Part shown: piece after piece, positions 19,416 through 28,309 of the stretch
Layout of the letters: each line of letters starts with the position of its first letter
Position numbering within the stretch: position 1 is the stretch's first letter
The notes under the pieces: generated by a model
What the model was told of the DNA's origin: nothing
Seen by the model: only the letters and a program-made list of their open reading frames with translations
The model's database searches: none
Source: Roseomonas indoligenes
Lineage (GTDB): Bacteria; Pseudomonadota; Alphaproteobacteria; Acetobacterales; Acetobacteraceae
DNA length: 64,000 bases
Assembly: GCF_017813365.1 (NCBI RefSeq)
Contig: NZ_JAGIZA010000002.1
Location: forward strand, 352,394-416,393
Reading direction: 5' to 3'
Made by a program: the position numbers and the translations under genes

Positions 19416-19864
19416 TCCCGGGTGCGGGCCGCGTCCTCCTCGCGCGCGGCCACCCAGCGCTCCGTGCCGCCCGCGAATTCCTCCCGCTTCCAGAAGGGGG
19501 CGTGGGTCTTCAGCCAGTCGATCAGGAAGGCGCAGGCCTCCAGCGCCGCCACGCGGTGGCGGCTGGCCGCCAGGACCAGCACGATGCCCTCGCCCGGCAG
19601 GATGCGGCCGACGCGGTGGATCACGGTGCAGCCCGTCAGCGGCCAGCGCTCCCCAGCCTTGGCCACGATGCCGGCGATGGCCCGCTCCGTCATGCCGGGG
19701 TAGTGCTCCAGCACCAGGGCCTCCAGCCCGTCATCGGCGCGGCAAAGGCCGAGGAAGCTGGCGATCCCGCCGACATCCACCCGCCCGGCGGAAAGGGCGG
19801 CGGTCTCGGCGGAGAGGTCGAAGGGTGCCTCCTGCACGCGAATGGTCGGGTCCATCTCAGCCAC
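19406..19864 (-). CDS. moaE: Molybdopterin synthase catalytic subunit MoaE
   Basis: A 152-residue protein that, with MoaD, inserts dithiolene sulfur into precursor Z (cPMP). The family core is present: HRVGRILPGEGIVLVLAASRHR, FLIDWLKTHAPFWKREEF with the catalytic lysines, and a C-terminal W. It starts 8 bases inside the end of moaD, indicating coupled expression in the 1:1 complex. Length matches the family. Confidence 0.95.
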   Translation of the reverse strand: MAEMDPTIRVQEAPFDLSAETAALSAGRVDVGGIASFLGLCRADDGLEALVLEHYPGMTERAIAGIVAKAGERWPLTGCTVIHRVGRILPGEGIVLVLAASRHRVAALEACAFLIDWLKTHAPFWKREEFAGGTERWVAAREEDAARTREWG

Positions 19865-20111
19865 CCGTCACCGGGGGGAAGAAGGCCACCTCGTCCCCGG
19901 GCTTCACCGGGTGGTCCGGGCCGCAGAACTCCTGGTTCACGGCCATCCGCACCTGGGCCGGGGCCGCGAAGGCCGAGGCATGGCCGGGCGAACGGCCGGA
20001 AAGCCAGCGCATCAGCCCGCCGAGGTCGTGTACCTCCGCCGGGGGGGAGACCTCCTCCTCCCCCGTGCCGGTGCGCTGGCGCAGCCAGGCGAAGTAGAGG
20101 ACGCGGATCAA
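19857..20111 (-). CDS. moaD: Molybdopterin synthase sulfur-carrier subunit MoaD
   Basis: An 84-residue ubiquitin-fold sulfur carrier. It opens IRVLYFAWLRQRTG and ends in the essential diglycine PPVTGG, which becomes the thiocarboxylate. The start is a TTG at 20111 overlapping the lipoprotein stop (TTGA); no ATG or GTG is placed suitably. A longer frame upstream is only a shadow of the lipoprotein. Overlaps moaE by 8 bases. Confidence 0.92.
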   Translation of the reverse strand: MIRVLYFAWLRQRTGTGEEEVSPPAEVHDLGGLMRWLSGRSPGHASAFAAPAQVRMAVNQEFCGPDHPVKPGDEVAFFPPVTGG

Positions 20112-20809
20112 GGCGTCGGCACCACCTGAACCGAGCCGTCCGGCGCGAAGAGGGTCGTGGTATTGCCCTGGCGGATGGCCGTGCCCGTGCCCACGCCCGG
20201 CTGGGTATAGGAACCGATATTCCCGGTGCTGTTGCCGATGGTGGCGGGCGGCCCGCCCGGCACGCCGAGGGTGGAGCCCTGCACCCGCGGCGGCGGCGGG
20301 GCGGGATAGGCGCCACCCGGCACGCCGGCGCGCGGCACGGGCGGCGGATCGAGCGGCGGCAGGGCCGGATCGCTGCTGCCCCGCCGGCGCGGCGTCACGG
20401 TGCCGGGCACGGGCGCGCGGGGATTGGGCGCGACCTCCGGCGCCACGGCCGGGCCGGGCTCCGTGGCGTTCGGCGCCCGGCCGATCGGTGCGGGGCCGCG
20501 CTGCTGCCGCGCCCGCTCCAGCGCCTCGGAGGGCTCGCGCTCCCGCGGGGGCACGGTGGCGGCATCCGGGTTCTGCAGGGTGGCGCGCGGCGCCTCCTCC
20601 GCCGGCCAGACATTCCCCGGTTCCGGGAGAAGGGGCGGCACCTCGATCGCCGTGCCCATCACGCGGCGCACGGTCAGGCTGTCCGGGGCGCCGATCGGGT
20701 CCGTGCGGCCGAACGGGGCCATGTCGATGTCGCCGAGGCCGAAGCAGCCGCCGAGGAGCAGCGCCAGCGGCAGGCCGGCCATCATGCGGCCGGTGCGAAG
20801 GCGGTTCAT
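20108..20809 (-). CDS. Proline-rich putative lipoprotein
   Basis: A 233-residue protein with a signal sequence ending in a lipobox (LGGC, Cys22). The mature protein is dominated by Pro, Ala, Gly and Arg and is probably extended or disordered. No domain is recognised. It sits between pgsA and moaD and its stop overlaps the moaD start by 4 bases. The pgsA-moaD-moaE order is often contiguous in alphaproteobacteria, so this gene looks like an insertion in that order. Confidence 0.78.
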   Translation of the reverse strand: MNRLRTGRMMAGLPLALLLGGCFGLGDIDMAPFGRTDPIGAPDSLTVRRVMGTAIEVPPLLPEPGNVWPAEEAPRATLQNPDAATVPPREREPSEALERARQQRGPAPIGRAPNATEPGPAVAPEVAPNPRAPVPGTVTPRRRGSSDPALPPLDPPPVPRAGVPGGAYPAPPPPRVQGSTLGVPGGPPATIGNSTGNIGSYTQPGVGTGTAIRQGNTTTLFAPDGSVQVVPTP

Positions 20810-20905
20810 GGTTGATACCCTTTCCGGCCGGCCCGCCGCTTCGGGGGCCGTCCGCGTGTTCCGTTGAGTCGTTGGGGCCAGGATGCCCCTCCGCCGCGCC
20901 GGTTT

Positions 20906-21523
20906 CTACCCGGCCCGCCCGCCTTCCTGCCGCGCCGGACCGCGGGAGAGATCCTCGGCGGCCGCATGGCGCATCCCCGCGGTCATGTAGTCCCACCCCG
21001 TCAGCAGGGTCAGCGCCGCCGCCACCCAGAGGCCCGCCTCGCCCAGCCAGGAGATCGGCAGGAAGCCCAGTCCGATGGCGGATGCCCCGCTATCCCCCGC
21101 CACGATGGTGCCGATGGCGCCCATCTGGAAGCCGGTCTTCCACTTGGCCAGCTTCGTCACGGGCAGGCCGATCCGCAGCCCCGCCAGGTATTCCCGCAGG
21201 CCGGAGACGAGGATTTCACGCAGCAGCACGACGATCGCCGGCAATAGGCCGAGGGGGGAGAGCCGGTCCATCCCCGCCAGCAGCATCAGGGCGGCGCCGA
21301 CCAGCAGCTTGTCCGCGATCGGGTCCAGCATTCGCCCGAAGGCGGTGTGCGCGCCCCGCTCCCGCGCGATCTTGCCGTCGAAATAATCGGTGATGGCGGC
21401 GGCGGAGAAGACCGCGCAGGCCAGGATGTCGCCCACCGGCGTGCGGAGGAACATCAGCACCACCAGCAGCGGAATCGCCGCGATGCGGGAGAGCGTCAGC
21501 AGGTTCGGCAGGTCGGTGGGCAT
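20906..21523 (-). CDS. pgsA: CDP-diacylglycerol-glycerol-3-phosphate 3-phosphatidyltransferase
   Basis: A 205-residue integral membrane enzyme that makes phosphatidylglycerol phosphate. The CDP-alcohol phosphotransferase signature D-G-x2-A-R-x8-G-x3-D-x3-D is visible from DYFDGKIARERG to FGRMLDPIADKLL. Four to five hydrophobic helices follow. The opening MPTDLPNLLTLSRIAAIPLL is typical. It lies 60 bases after uvrC in the same direction. Confidence 0.96.
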   Translation of the reverse strand: MPTDLPNLLTLSRIAAIPLLVVLMFLRTPVGDILACAVFSAAAITDYFDGKIARERGAHTAFGRMLDPIADKLLVGAALMLLAGMDRLSPLGLLPAIVVLLREILVSGLREYLAGLRIGLPVTKLAKWKTGFQMGAIGTIVAGDSGASAIGLGFLPISWLGEAGLWVAAALTLLTGWDYMTAGMRHAAAEDLSRGPARQEGGRAG

Positions 21524-21583
21524 CCGCGTCTCCTTGGCCGAAGCCCTACCCCAAATTAACGCCGGGGGAAACGCGGGGCGGGA

Positions 21584-23761
21584 TCATCCCTCCACCTCGT
21601 GCCCCGCCGCGTCGGCGGCGAGAGGCGGGGAAGGGGGCTCCTCCGCCACCGCATCCGGCACCGCACCCGGTACCGCATCGGGCGCCTCCGCGATCGCGTC
21701 CAAGGCGGCCGCCTTCCGCCTGCCGCCGCGCGGCCGCAAGGGCTCAAGTGGGCCGGTGGTGCCGGGGTGGAAGTGCTCGTAGATGCGCTTCGCGACGGAG
21801 GGGCCGATCCCCGGGGTGTTCTGCAGGTCCTCCAGCGCCGCGTTCCGCACGCCGCGGGCCGAGCCGAAGTGGTTCAGCAGCGCCCGCTTGATGGCGGTGC
21901 CGACGCCGGGGATGTCGTCCAGCTCGCTCTTCACCAGGGATTTGGAGCGCCCGGCGCGGTGGGTGGTGATGGCGAATCGGTGCGCCTCGTCCCGCAGGCG
22001 CTGCAGGTAGTAGAGGACGGGGTCGCGCGGCGGCAGCTGGATGGGGTCATGCCCCGTGCGGTGGAACCACTCGCGCCCGGCATCGCGGTCCGGGCCCTTG
22101 GCCACGGCTACTAGGGGGATGTCGTGAATCCCCATCTCCGTCAGGATCTCCCGCGCCGCGTTCAGCTGGCCCAGGCCGCCGTCGATCAGCACCAGGTCGG
22201 GCCAGGTGTCGCTCTCCCGCTCCGGGTCCTCCTTCAGGGCGCGGCCGAAGCGGCGCTCGAAGACCTCGCGCATCATCGCGAAGTCGTCGCCGCCCCTTGG
22301 GCCGCCCGTGGACTTCAGAGCGGTGCGGCCGGCGGCGTCGTGGGCCAGGGCGGCCACGTCCTCGCCCGCCAGGGGCTCGGTTCCCGTCGCGTCGGCGGGC
22401 TCGCGGCCCTTCGCGGGTACCACCCCTTCGCCCCGGATGGAGAACTTGCGGTAGGCGTTCTTCAGGAAGCCCGAGGGCCCGGCCACCACCATCACCCCAT
22501 AGGCGTTGGTGCCCTGGATATGGGAGTTGTCGTAGATCTCGATCCGCTCCGGCGTGGAGGACAGGTCGAAGATCTTCGCCACGCCTTCCAGCAGCTCGCC
22601 CTGGGCCGCGCCCTCCGCCAGCTTGCGCTCCAGCGCCTCCCGCGCATTGGTCTGGGCGTGCTCCACGGCGGATCGCTTGTCGCCGCGCTTGGGGTGGTGG
22701 ACCTCCACCCTGCGGTCACCGCGGAGGGAGAGCGCCTCGGCCACCAGCGCCGCTTCGGGCAATTCATGGGAGACGAGGACCAGGGGCGGTGGCGGCAGGT
22801 CGTCGTAGAGCTGGCCGAGGAATGCGGTGACCACCTCCGCTGGCTCGGCATCCGCCCGCATCCCGCTCAGGAAGAAGGGCCGGTTGCCGTTGTTGCGGCC
22901 GCCGCGGAAGAAGAAGACCTGCACGCAGGCCTGGCCGGCGGCCATGTGCAGCGCCACCACGTCGGCGTCGCCCACATTCTCCATGTTGATGCGGTCGCGG
23001 CCCTGCACATGGGTCAGGCCGCGGATGCGGTCCCGGATGGCCGCCGCGCGCTCGAACTCCAGCCGTTCCGCCGCCTCCTCCATCTCCTTCGCCAGCCGCT
23101 TCTGAATGGAGGGGGTCTCGCCGGAGAGGAACTGCGTGGCCTCCTTCACAAGCTCCCCGTACTCCTCCTTCGAGACGCGCTCGACGCAGGGGGCGGAGCA
23201 GCGGCGGATCTGGTGGAGCAGGCAGGGGCGGGAGCGGTTGTCGAAGACCGTGTCCCGGCAGGAGCGCAGGAGGAAGACGCGCTGCAGGGCGGTGAGGGTC
23301 TGGTTGACCGCCCAGGCCGAGGCGAAGGGGCCCCAGTAGGACGCGCCCTTGCGCCGTTCCCCCCGGTGCTTGGAAATCTGGGGGTAAGGATGATCTTCCG
23401 TGATCACCAGCCACGGGTAGGACTTATCATCCCGCAGCACGATGTTGTAGCGCGGCCGCAGCCGCTTGATGAGGTTGGCCTCCAGCAGCAGCGCCTCGGC
23501 CTCGGAGGCGGTGGTGATCACCTCCAGGTGCCGTGTCTCGAAGACCATGCGCTTCAGCCGGTCCGGCAGCTTGTGGACCTGGGTATAGGCATAGACGCGC
23601 TTCTTCAGGCTGCGCGCCTTGCCGACATAGAGCGCGTCCCCCTTGGCATCGAGCATGCGGTAGACGCCGGGGGAGAAGGGCAGGGTGAGGAGCGCCCGCT
23701 CGATCACCTCACGCCCCTCCATGGGGGCCAGGGGGGTGGTCTGCTCGTTGGAGAAGGCCAT
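21584..23761 (-). CDS. uvrC: Excinuclease ABC subunit UvrC
   Basis: A 725-residue nuclease making both incisions of UvrABC nucleotide excision repair. The N-terminal GIY-YIG domain is evident ([25 protein letters not shown]). A UVR segment, the RNase H-like C-terminal nuclease ([15 protein letters not shown] with catalytic Asp) and paired helix-hairpin-helix motifs ([18 protein letters not shown] and [14 protein letters not shown]) follow in order. The last 55 or so residues are Ala/Pro-rich and beyond the usual family end. Confidence 0.97.
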   Translation of the reverse strand: MAFSNEQTTPLAPMEGREVIERALLTLPFSPGVYRMLDAKGDALYVGKARSLKKRVYAYTQVHKLPDRLKRMVFETRHLEVITTASEAEALLLEANLIKRLRPRYNIVLRDDKSYPWLVITEDHPYPQISKHRGERRKGASYWGPFASAWAVNQTLTALQRVFLLRSCRDTVFDNRSRPCLLHQIRRCSAPCVERVSKEEYGELVKEATQFLSGETPSIQKRLAKEMEEAAERLEFERAAAIRDRIRGLTHVQGRDRINMENVGDADVVALHMAAGQACVQVFFFRGGRNNGNRPFFLSGMRADAEPAEVVTAFLGQLYDDLPPPPLVLVSHELPEAALVAEALSLRGDRRVEVHHPKRGDKRSAVEHAQTNAREALERKLAEGAAQGELLEGVAKIFDLSSTPERIEIYDNSHIQGTNAYGVMVVAGPSGFLKNAYRKFSIRGEGVVPAKGREPADATGTEPLAGEDVAALAHDAAGRTALKSTGGPRGGDDFAMMREVFERRFGRALKEDPERESDTWPDLVLIDGGLGQLNAAREILTEMGIHDIPLVAVAKGPDRDAGREWFHRTGHDPIQLPPRDPVLYYLQRLRDEAHRFAITTHRAGRSKSLVKSELDDIPGVGTAIKRALLNHFGSARGVRNAALEDLQNTPGIGPSVAKRIYEHFHPGTTGPLEPLRPRGGRRKAAALDAIAEAPDAVPGAVPDAVAEEPPSPPLAADAAGHEVEG

Positions 23762-24083
23762 CAGGCTTGTTTCCGTTGGGTTTCTCGGGCCGCGCTCGAG
23801 GTTGTCCCCGACTCCTGTGGATAACCCTGTGGAGGAGAGGGCGTGGGGGTTGCAAAGGCCAAGGCGGATAAGGGCTCCCCACGCGCCTGCCCAATTTTGA
23901 AGCAGTGATGTAAACCATTGATTCTTATAGAGCTAGGATAGTTTCCGGGTTTCATGCTTCGTTCACATTGACCTCGCGGAGACGTTTCGCCAGCCCCTTT
24001 GACCGATCTTTTCGGCCGGGGGATGGTCTGCCCTCACTTCGGCGCGATACCATTGACAAAGTCGGAGTTGTGACGGTTCCGAG
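23762..24083. other. 322-bp non-coding spacer, locally AT-rich
   Basis: No supported gene. The part nearest uvrC is GC-rich and carries a perfect DnaA-box sequence. The segment at about 23895-23975 is clearly poorer in GC than the surroundings. The spacer probably holds the uvrC promoter; no consensus promoter elements are asserted. Confidence 0.6.
23816..23824 (-). promoter_or_regulatory. Perfect DnaA-box sequence upstream of uvrC
   Basis: TGTGGATAA on the plus strand is the reverse complement of the consensus TTATCCACA. A partial copy (TGTGGAGGA) starts 12 bases later. Only one perfect box was found, so it does not by itself indicate an origin. Confidence 0.4.
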
Positions 24084-24485
24084 TCAGTTCCGGCGCCTTT
24101 CGACGCTGACCCCCACCGCGCCCACATGGGGCAGGATGTCCGGCTTCTCCACCGTCACCCGGGCGGACACCACCCTGGAATCCTCCAGGCAGGCCACGGC
24201 GATCCGCTCCGCCAGGGTCTCCGCCAGGCGGGTATGGCCTGTGGTCGCCACCAGCCGCGCCTTCTCCGCCGCGGCCCCGTAGTCCACCACCCGCTCCAGC
24301 CGGTCCGGGCCCACCCCGGCGGGGGCGGACTCGTCCCGCACCAGCAGTTCAATCCCGATCACCACGCGCTGGGGCACCACCTCCTTCGGCAGCACCCCTA
24401 GCCGCGCCTCCACCGTCAGGTCGCGCACGAAGACGCGGCGCAGGCCGCGCTCGGCGTCCGGAACATAGGCCGTCATTCCTGGCAT
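24084..24485 (-). CDS. folB: Dihydroneopterin aldolase FolB
   Basis: A 133-residue folate-pathway enzyme converting dihydroneopterin to 6-hydroxymethyl-dihydropterin. Family elements: VFVRDLTVEARLGVLPKEV near the N-terminus, VVDYGAA in the active-site loop, and the helix TRLAETLAERIAVACL. The ATG at 24485 lies directly next to the TAG stop of the pteridine-reductase-like gene, so the two are one operon. An internal ATG at 24476 could also serve. Confidence 0.93.
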   Translation of the reverse strand: MPGMTAYVPDAERGLRRVFVRDLTVEARLGVLPKEVVPQRVVIGIELLVRDESAPAGVGPDRLERVVDYGAAAEKARLVATTGHTRLAETLAERIAVACLEDSRVVSARVTVEKPDILPHVGAVGVSVERRRN

Positions 24486-25262
24486 CTACTCTTCTGGCCC
24501 CCCCTGGGCACGGCCGGGCGACCACTGGAGGTGCTGGCCGCCGTCGAGGGCGACCATCTGCCCCGTCATGGCCGGCAGGGAAAGGATGGCCAGCACCGCC
24601 TGGGCCACTTCCTCCGGGCTGGACCCGTGGCGCAGGGGCGTGCTCTCGCACTGGGCGCGGAACTGGGCCTCAGTCTGGCGGGTGCTGGCGATGGTAGGGC
24701 CGGGGCCGATGCCGTTCACCCGGATGCGGGGCGCCAGCGCCAGCGCCATAGTCCGGGTCAGCGCCCAGAGCCCGGCCTTGGTGACGGTATAGGAGACGAA
24801 ATGCGGAGTGAGGGACAGCACGCGCTGGTCCAGCATGTTCACCACCGCGCCTTCCGCCCCGTCCGGCAGGGCCAGCGCCATGGCCTGGGTCAGCACGAAG
24901 GGGGCGCGGAGGTTCGGGCCCATATGGGCGTCCCAACTCTCCCGCGTGGCCGTGTCCCACTCGTCCCGCTCGAAGAGGGAGGCGTTGTTCACCAGCACGC
25001 CGACCGGGCCGAGCTTCGCGGTGGCGTCGGGGATGAGGCTCTCCACCTCCTCCTCCCGCCCCAGATCGGCGCGCAGCGTCGCGGCGCGGCGACCGAGGGC
25101 GCGGATCTCCCCAGCCGTGGCTTCGGCCTCCTCCGCGCTCCCGTGGTAGTGCAGCGCGATATCGAAGCCCGCCCCGGCCAGGGCGAGGGAGATGGCGCGG
25201 CCGATGCGCCTGGCGCCGCCCGTGACGAGGGCCGTTCTGGGAATGGCGTCGGGGATACTCAT
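24486..25262 (-). CDS. Pteridine-reductase-type SDR (FolM/PTR1-like)
   Basis: A 258-residue short-chain dehydrogenase. The cofactor motif is TGGARRIGRAI, followed by IALHYHGSAEEAEA, a phrase very like trypanosomatid PTR1. In place of the usual SDR serine it has Asp in VVNMLDQRV, 13 residues before the catalytic Tyr of SYTVTKAG; this Asp-x12-Tyr-x3-Lys arrangement is that of pteridine reductases. Adjacent to folB with no gap, so a dihydrofolate, dihydrobiopterin or dihydromonapterin reductase role is inferred. Exact substrate is not settled. Confidence 0.83.
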   Translation of the reverse strand: MSIPDAIPRTALVTGGARRIGRAISLALAGAGFDIALHYHGSAEEAEATAGEIRALGRRAATLRADLGREEEVESLIPDATAKLGPVGVLVNNASLFERDEWDTATRESWDAHMGPNLRAPFVLTQAMALALPDGAEGAVVNMLDQRVLSLTPHFVSYTVTKAGLWALTRTMALALAPRIRVNGIGPGPTIASTRQTEAQFRAQCESTPLRHGSSPEEVAQAVLAILSLPAMTGQMVALDGGQHLQWSPGRAQGGPEE

Positions 25263-25302
25263 GCGCCACCGCAGATAAGGTGCGCAGCGCCGCTCGGCGA
25301 GG

Positions 25303-26235
25303 TCAGACCGGCGCCCCGCCCCCGATATCGCCGCGGATGCGGACGCGCGCCGCTAGGAAGTCGAGCAGGGCCCGCACCCGCGCCGGCATCGGCCCGGCAC
25401 CCCCGGCATGCACGGCGTGGAAGGCCTCCAGGTCGCCGGTATTCGCCTCCTCCAGCACCGGCAGCAGGCGGCCGGCGGCGATGTCCTCCCGGACGCAGAA
25501 AGCAGCCAGCCGCACCAGTCCTGCCCCGGCCAGGGCGAGCCGGCGCAGGCCCTCGCCATCGCTGGCGCGCAGCCGCCCGGCCACCTTCACCGCGATCCGG
25601 CGGCCATCCTCCATCAGCGGCCAGTCCTGGATGACGCGGGCGTAGCCGAAGCCCAACAGCTCATGCCCGGCCAGATCCGCCGGGCGGCGGGGCAACCCGC
25701 GGGCGGCGAGGTAGGCGGGAGCGCCGACGATCACCAGCCGGGTCTCGCCCAGCTTTCGGGCGCGCAGGCGGGATTCGGGCATGGGCCCGGCGCGGATGGC
25801 CACGTCCACCCGCGCCTCCACCAGATCGATCACCCGGTCCGTCAGCACGAGGTCCAGGCGGATGGCGGGGTGGGTGGCCAGGAATTCCGGTAGCACCGGC
25901 GCCAGGAGGTGGTTGTTGACCGTGGCGCTGGTGTTCACCCGGATCAGCCCCGCCGGGACCTCCCCCGCGGCTGCCGCGCGCTCCGCCTCCTCCATCTCCG
26001 CGAGGATCCGCACCGTGCGCTCGTGGAAGGCCTGGCCTTCCGGCGTCAGGGCGAATTGCCGGGTGGAGCGCTGCACGAGGCGGGCGCCCAGCCGTCCCTC
26101 CAGCCGAGCCACGAGTTTGCTCACGGCCGAAGGCGTCAGCCCCAGCGCGCGCGCCGCGGCCGAGAAGCCGCTTTCCTCCACCACGCGCGCGAAGACCTCC
26201 ATCTCCGCGGCACGGTTCACCTCTGCTCGGGGCAT
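25303..26235 (-). CDS. LysR-family transcriptional regulator
   Basis: A 310-residue LysR protein. The N-terminal winged helix is classic (MEVFARVVEESGFSAAARALGLTPSAVSKLVARLEGRLG in outline), followed by the effector domain from about residue 95. The start is the ATG at 26235; the open frame extends far upstream but that is a shadow of the MFS gene. It is divergent from the MFS transporter across 114 bases, so it most likely regulates it. Effector unknown. Confidence 0.92.
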   Translation of the reverse strand: MPRAEVNRAAEMEVFARVVEESGFSAAARALGLTPSAVSKLVARLEGRLGARLVQRSTRQFALTPEGQAFHERTVRILAEMEEAERAAAAGEVPAGLIRVNTSATVNNHLLAPVLPEFLATHPAIRLDLVLTDRVIDLVEARVDVAIRAGPMPESRLRARKLGETRLVIVGAPAYLAARGLPRRPADLAGHELLGFGYARVIQDWPLMEDGRRIAVKVAGRLRASDGEGLRRLALAGAGLVRLAAFCVREDIAAGRLLPVLEEANTGDLEAFHAVHAGGAGPMPARVRALLDFLAARVRIRGDIGGGAPV

Positions 26236-26248
26236 GTGAATTCGCGTC

Positions 26249-26265
26249 ACAGGTGATTTGCCTGT
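26249..26265. promoter_or_regulatory. Candidate LysR operator (ACAGG-N7-CCTGT)
   Basis: A 5-N7-5 perfect dyad lies in the LysR/MFS divergent spacer, 14 bases before the LysR start. LysR proteins often bind such interrupted dyads (T-N11-A class). Predicted by position only. Confidence 0.4.
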
Positions 26266-26349
26266 CGGTAGTCTATGGCACGGGGGCGGGGGCGTCCATC
26301 TGGCCCGGCGAACGGCCGGCCCGGTGCCGGCCACGCAGGGATCCTTGCA

Positions 26350-27522
26350 ATGCCTCTCGCCCTCTACGCGCTGACGGTCGGTGCCTTCGGCATCGGTGTC
26401 ACCGAATTCGTCATCATGGGACTGTTGGTGGAGGTGGGGGCCGATCTCGACGTCTCCCTCGCCTCCGCAGGCCTCCTCATCTCCGGCTACGCGCTCGGCG
26501 TCGTGGTCGGGGCGCCGATCCTGACCACCCTCACGGCACGCCTGCCGAGGAAGGCCACGCTGCTGGGGCTGATGGTGATCTTCACGGTCGGCAACCTCGC
26601 CTGCGCCCTGGCGCCGGACTACGCCACGCTGATGGCCGCCCGGATCCTGACGGCCTTCGCCCACGGCACCTTTTTCGGCGTGGGATCGGTGGTCGCCACC
26701 GGGCTGGTGGCGCCGGACCGGCGCGCATCGGCCATCGCCACCATGTTCACGGGGCTGACGGTGGCCAATATTCTCGGCGTGCCCGCCGGCACCTGGCTGG
26801 GGCAGCAGCTGGGCTGGCGTGCCACCTTCTGGGCCGTGACGGTCGTCGGCCTCGCCGCCATCGCGGTCATCGCCCGCTTCATCCCGAAGGAGGACGGGGC
26901 ACCGGAGCCCTCCGACTGGCGGGCGGACATGCGGGCCATGGCGCGCGGGCCGGTGCTGCTGGCGCTGCTGACCACCGTGCTCGGCTTCGGCGGGGTCTTC
27001 GCGGTCTTCACCTATATCGCGCCGATGCTGACGCAGCTGGCGGGGTTCAGCGACGCGGCGGTCTCGCCCATCCTCCTCGTCCTCGGGGCCGGGCTGGTGG
27101 TGGGGAATATCGTGGGCGGGCGGGTGGCGGACCGAAACCTGCCGCTGGCCCTGCTCGGGTCGCTCACGGCGCTGGCCGTGGTGCTGGCGGCGATGGCGCC
27201 GGCCATGCACAGCCAGGCCGCGACGATCGTGGTTGCCGCCCTGCTCGGTGCGGCGGGCTTCGCCACCGTAGCACCGCTGCAGATCTGGGTGCTGCGGAAG
27301 GCGGACGGGGCGGGGCAGAGCCTGGCCTCCAGCCTCAACATCGCGGCCTTCAACCTCGGCAACGCTCTCGGCGCCTATGCCGGGGGGCTGGCGATCGACC
27401 ATGGGCTCGGCCTCGGCGCGCTGCCCTTGGTGGCGCTGGCCTTCCCGATCGCCGCCATCCTCGTCGCCGCGCCCGCACTGCTGCGGGAACGGCAGCCCGC
27501 CATCGCGGTGAGCGGCGACTGA
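26350..27522 (+). CDS. MFS transporter, DHA1-like
   Basis: A 390-residue major-facilitator protein with 12 predicted helices. The opening LYALTVGAFGIGVTEFVIMGLL is typical of the AraJ/chloramphenicol-resistance-like DHA1 branch, which exports drugs or sugars. The loop 2-3 motif GAPILTTLTARLPRK is present. The ATG at 26350 places the first helix right at the N-terminus; an upstream in-frame start (26275) adds a Pro/Gly-rich stretch with no match to the family. Divergent from the LysR gene. Substrate unknown. Confidence 0.9.
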   Translation: MPLALYALTVGAFGIGVTEFVIMGLLVEVGADLDVSLASAGLLISGYALGVVVGAPILTTLTARLPRKATLLGLMVIFTVGNLACALAPDYATLMAARILTAFAHGTFFGVGSVVATGLVAPDRRASAIATMFTGLTVANILGVPAGTWLGQQLGWRATFWAVTVVGLAAIAVIARFIPKEDGAPEPSDWRADMRAMARGPVLLALLTTVLGFGGVFAVFTYIAPMLTQLAGFSDAAVSPILLVLGAGLVVGNIVGGRVADRNLPLALLGSLTALAVVLAAMAPAMHSQAATIVVAALLGAAGFATVAPLQIWVLRKADGAGQSLASSLNIAAFNLGNALGAYAGGLAIDHGLGLGALPLVALAFPIAAILVAAPALLRERQPAIAVSGD

Positions 27523-27583
27523 CCCGGCCTTGACGCCTCCCCCGCCCGCACCGCTCCATCGCGGCAGGAATGGGGGAGGCGGC

Positions 27584-28309
27584 ATGACGGGGATCCGGCA
27601 GACGGGGCTGGAGGGCAAGCGCGCCCTCGTCACCGGCCATCGCGGCGGCATCGGCGCGGCCGTGGTGGCCGTGCTGGAGACCAGCGGGGCGATCGTGGAA
27701 GGGCTGGACCGGCCGGAGCACGATTTGCTGGACATCCCCTCGATCGCCGCCGCCGTGGAGGCCGCCGCGGCCCGGATGGGCGGGCTGGACCTGCTGGTGA
27801 ACAATGCCGGGGACACGATCATCGGCACGCTGCTGGACACGCCGCTGGCCGAGGCCGAGCGGATCATGCGGATCAACTGGCTGGCGCCTTTCGCCGTGAT
27901 GCAGGCCGCGCTGCCACACCTGCTGAAATGCGGAGGGGCGGTCGTGAACATCGCCTCCGACCAGGCGCTGATCGGCAAGCCCGCCAGCGCCGCCTACGGC
28001 GCCTCCAAGGCCGCGCTGGCGCAGATGACGCGATCGGCGGCGCTGGACTTCGCGGCCAGGGGCGTGCGCTTCAACGCCATAGCGCCGGGCAGCACGGATA
28101 CGGCCATGCTGCGCGCCGTGCTGGCCGACCTGGCCGCGCGCGGAGGCGGCGGGGCTGCCAGCGACGACGTCTATACTGAGGCGGTGCCGCAGCGCCGCTT
28201 CGCCCATCCGCGGGAGATCGCGGCGGTGGTAGCCTTCCTTCTCTCGGATCATGCCAGCTTCGTCACGGGCATCGTTATGCCCGTGGATGGCGGGACCACC
28301 GCCGCATGA
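27584..28309 (+). CDS. SDR family oxidoreductase
   Basis: A 241-residue short-chain dehydrogenase. Cofactor motif GHRGGIGAAV, NNAGD, and the catalytic set S..Y..K in NIASDQALIGKPASAAYGASKAAL. The C-terminus has GIVMPVDGGTTAA. The ATG at 27584 is preceded by GGGGGAGG; an in-frame start at 27530 lacks support. Its stop overlaps the next SDR start as ATGA. Substrate not identifiable; sugar or hydroxy-acid oxidation is possible. Confidence 0.88.
   Translation: MTGIRQTGLEGKRALVTGHRGGIGAAVVAVLETSGAIVEGLDRPEHDLLDIPSIAAAVEAAAARMGGLDLLVNNAGDTIIGTLLDTPLAEAERIMRINWLAPFAVMQAALPHLLKCGGAVVNIASDQALIGKPASAAYGASKAALAQMTRSAALDFAARGVRFNAIAPGSTDTAMLRAVLADLAARGGGGAASDDVYTEAVPQRRFAHPREIAAVVAFLLSDHASFVTGIVMPVDGGTTAA

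Noticed and set aside
22124-23824. A 566-codon rightward frame over uvrC
   Set aside because: Antisense shadow of uvrC; the latter has intact nuclease and HhH motifs.
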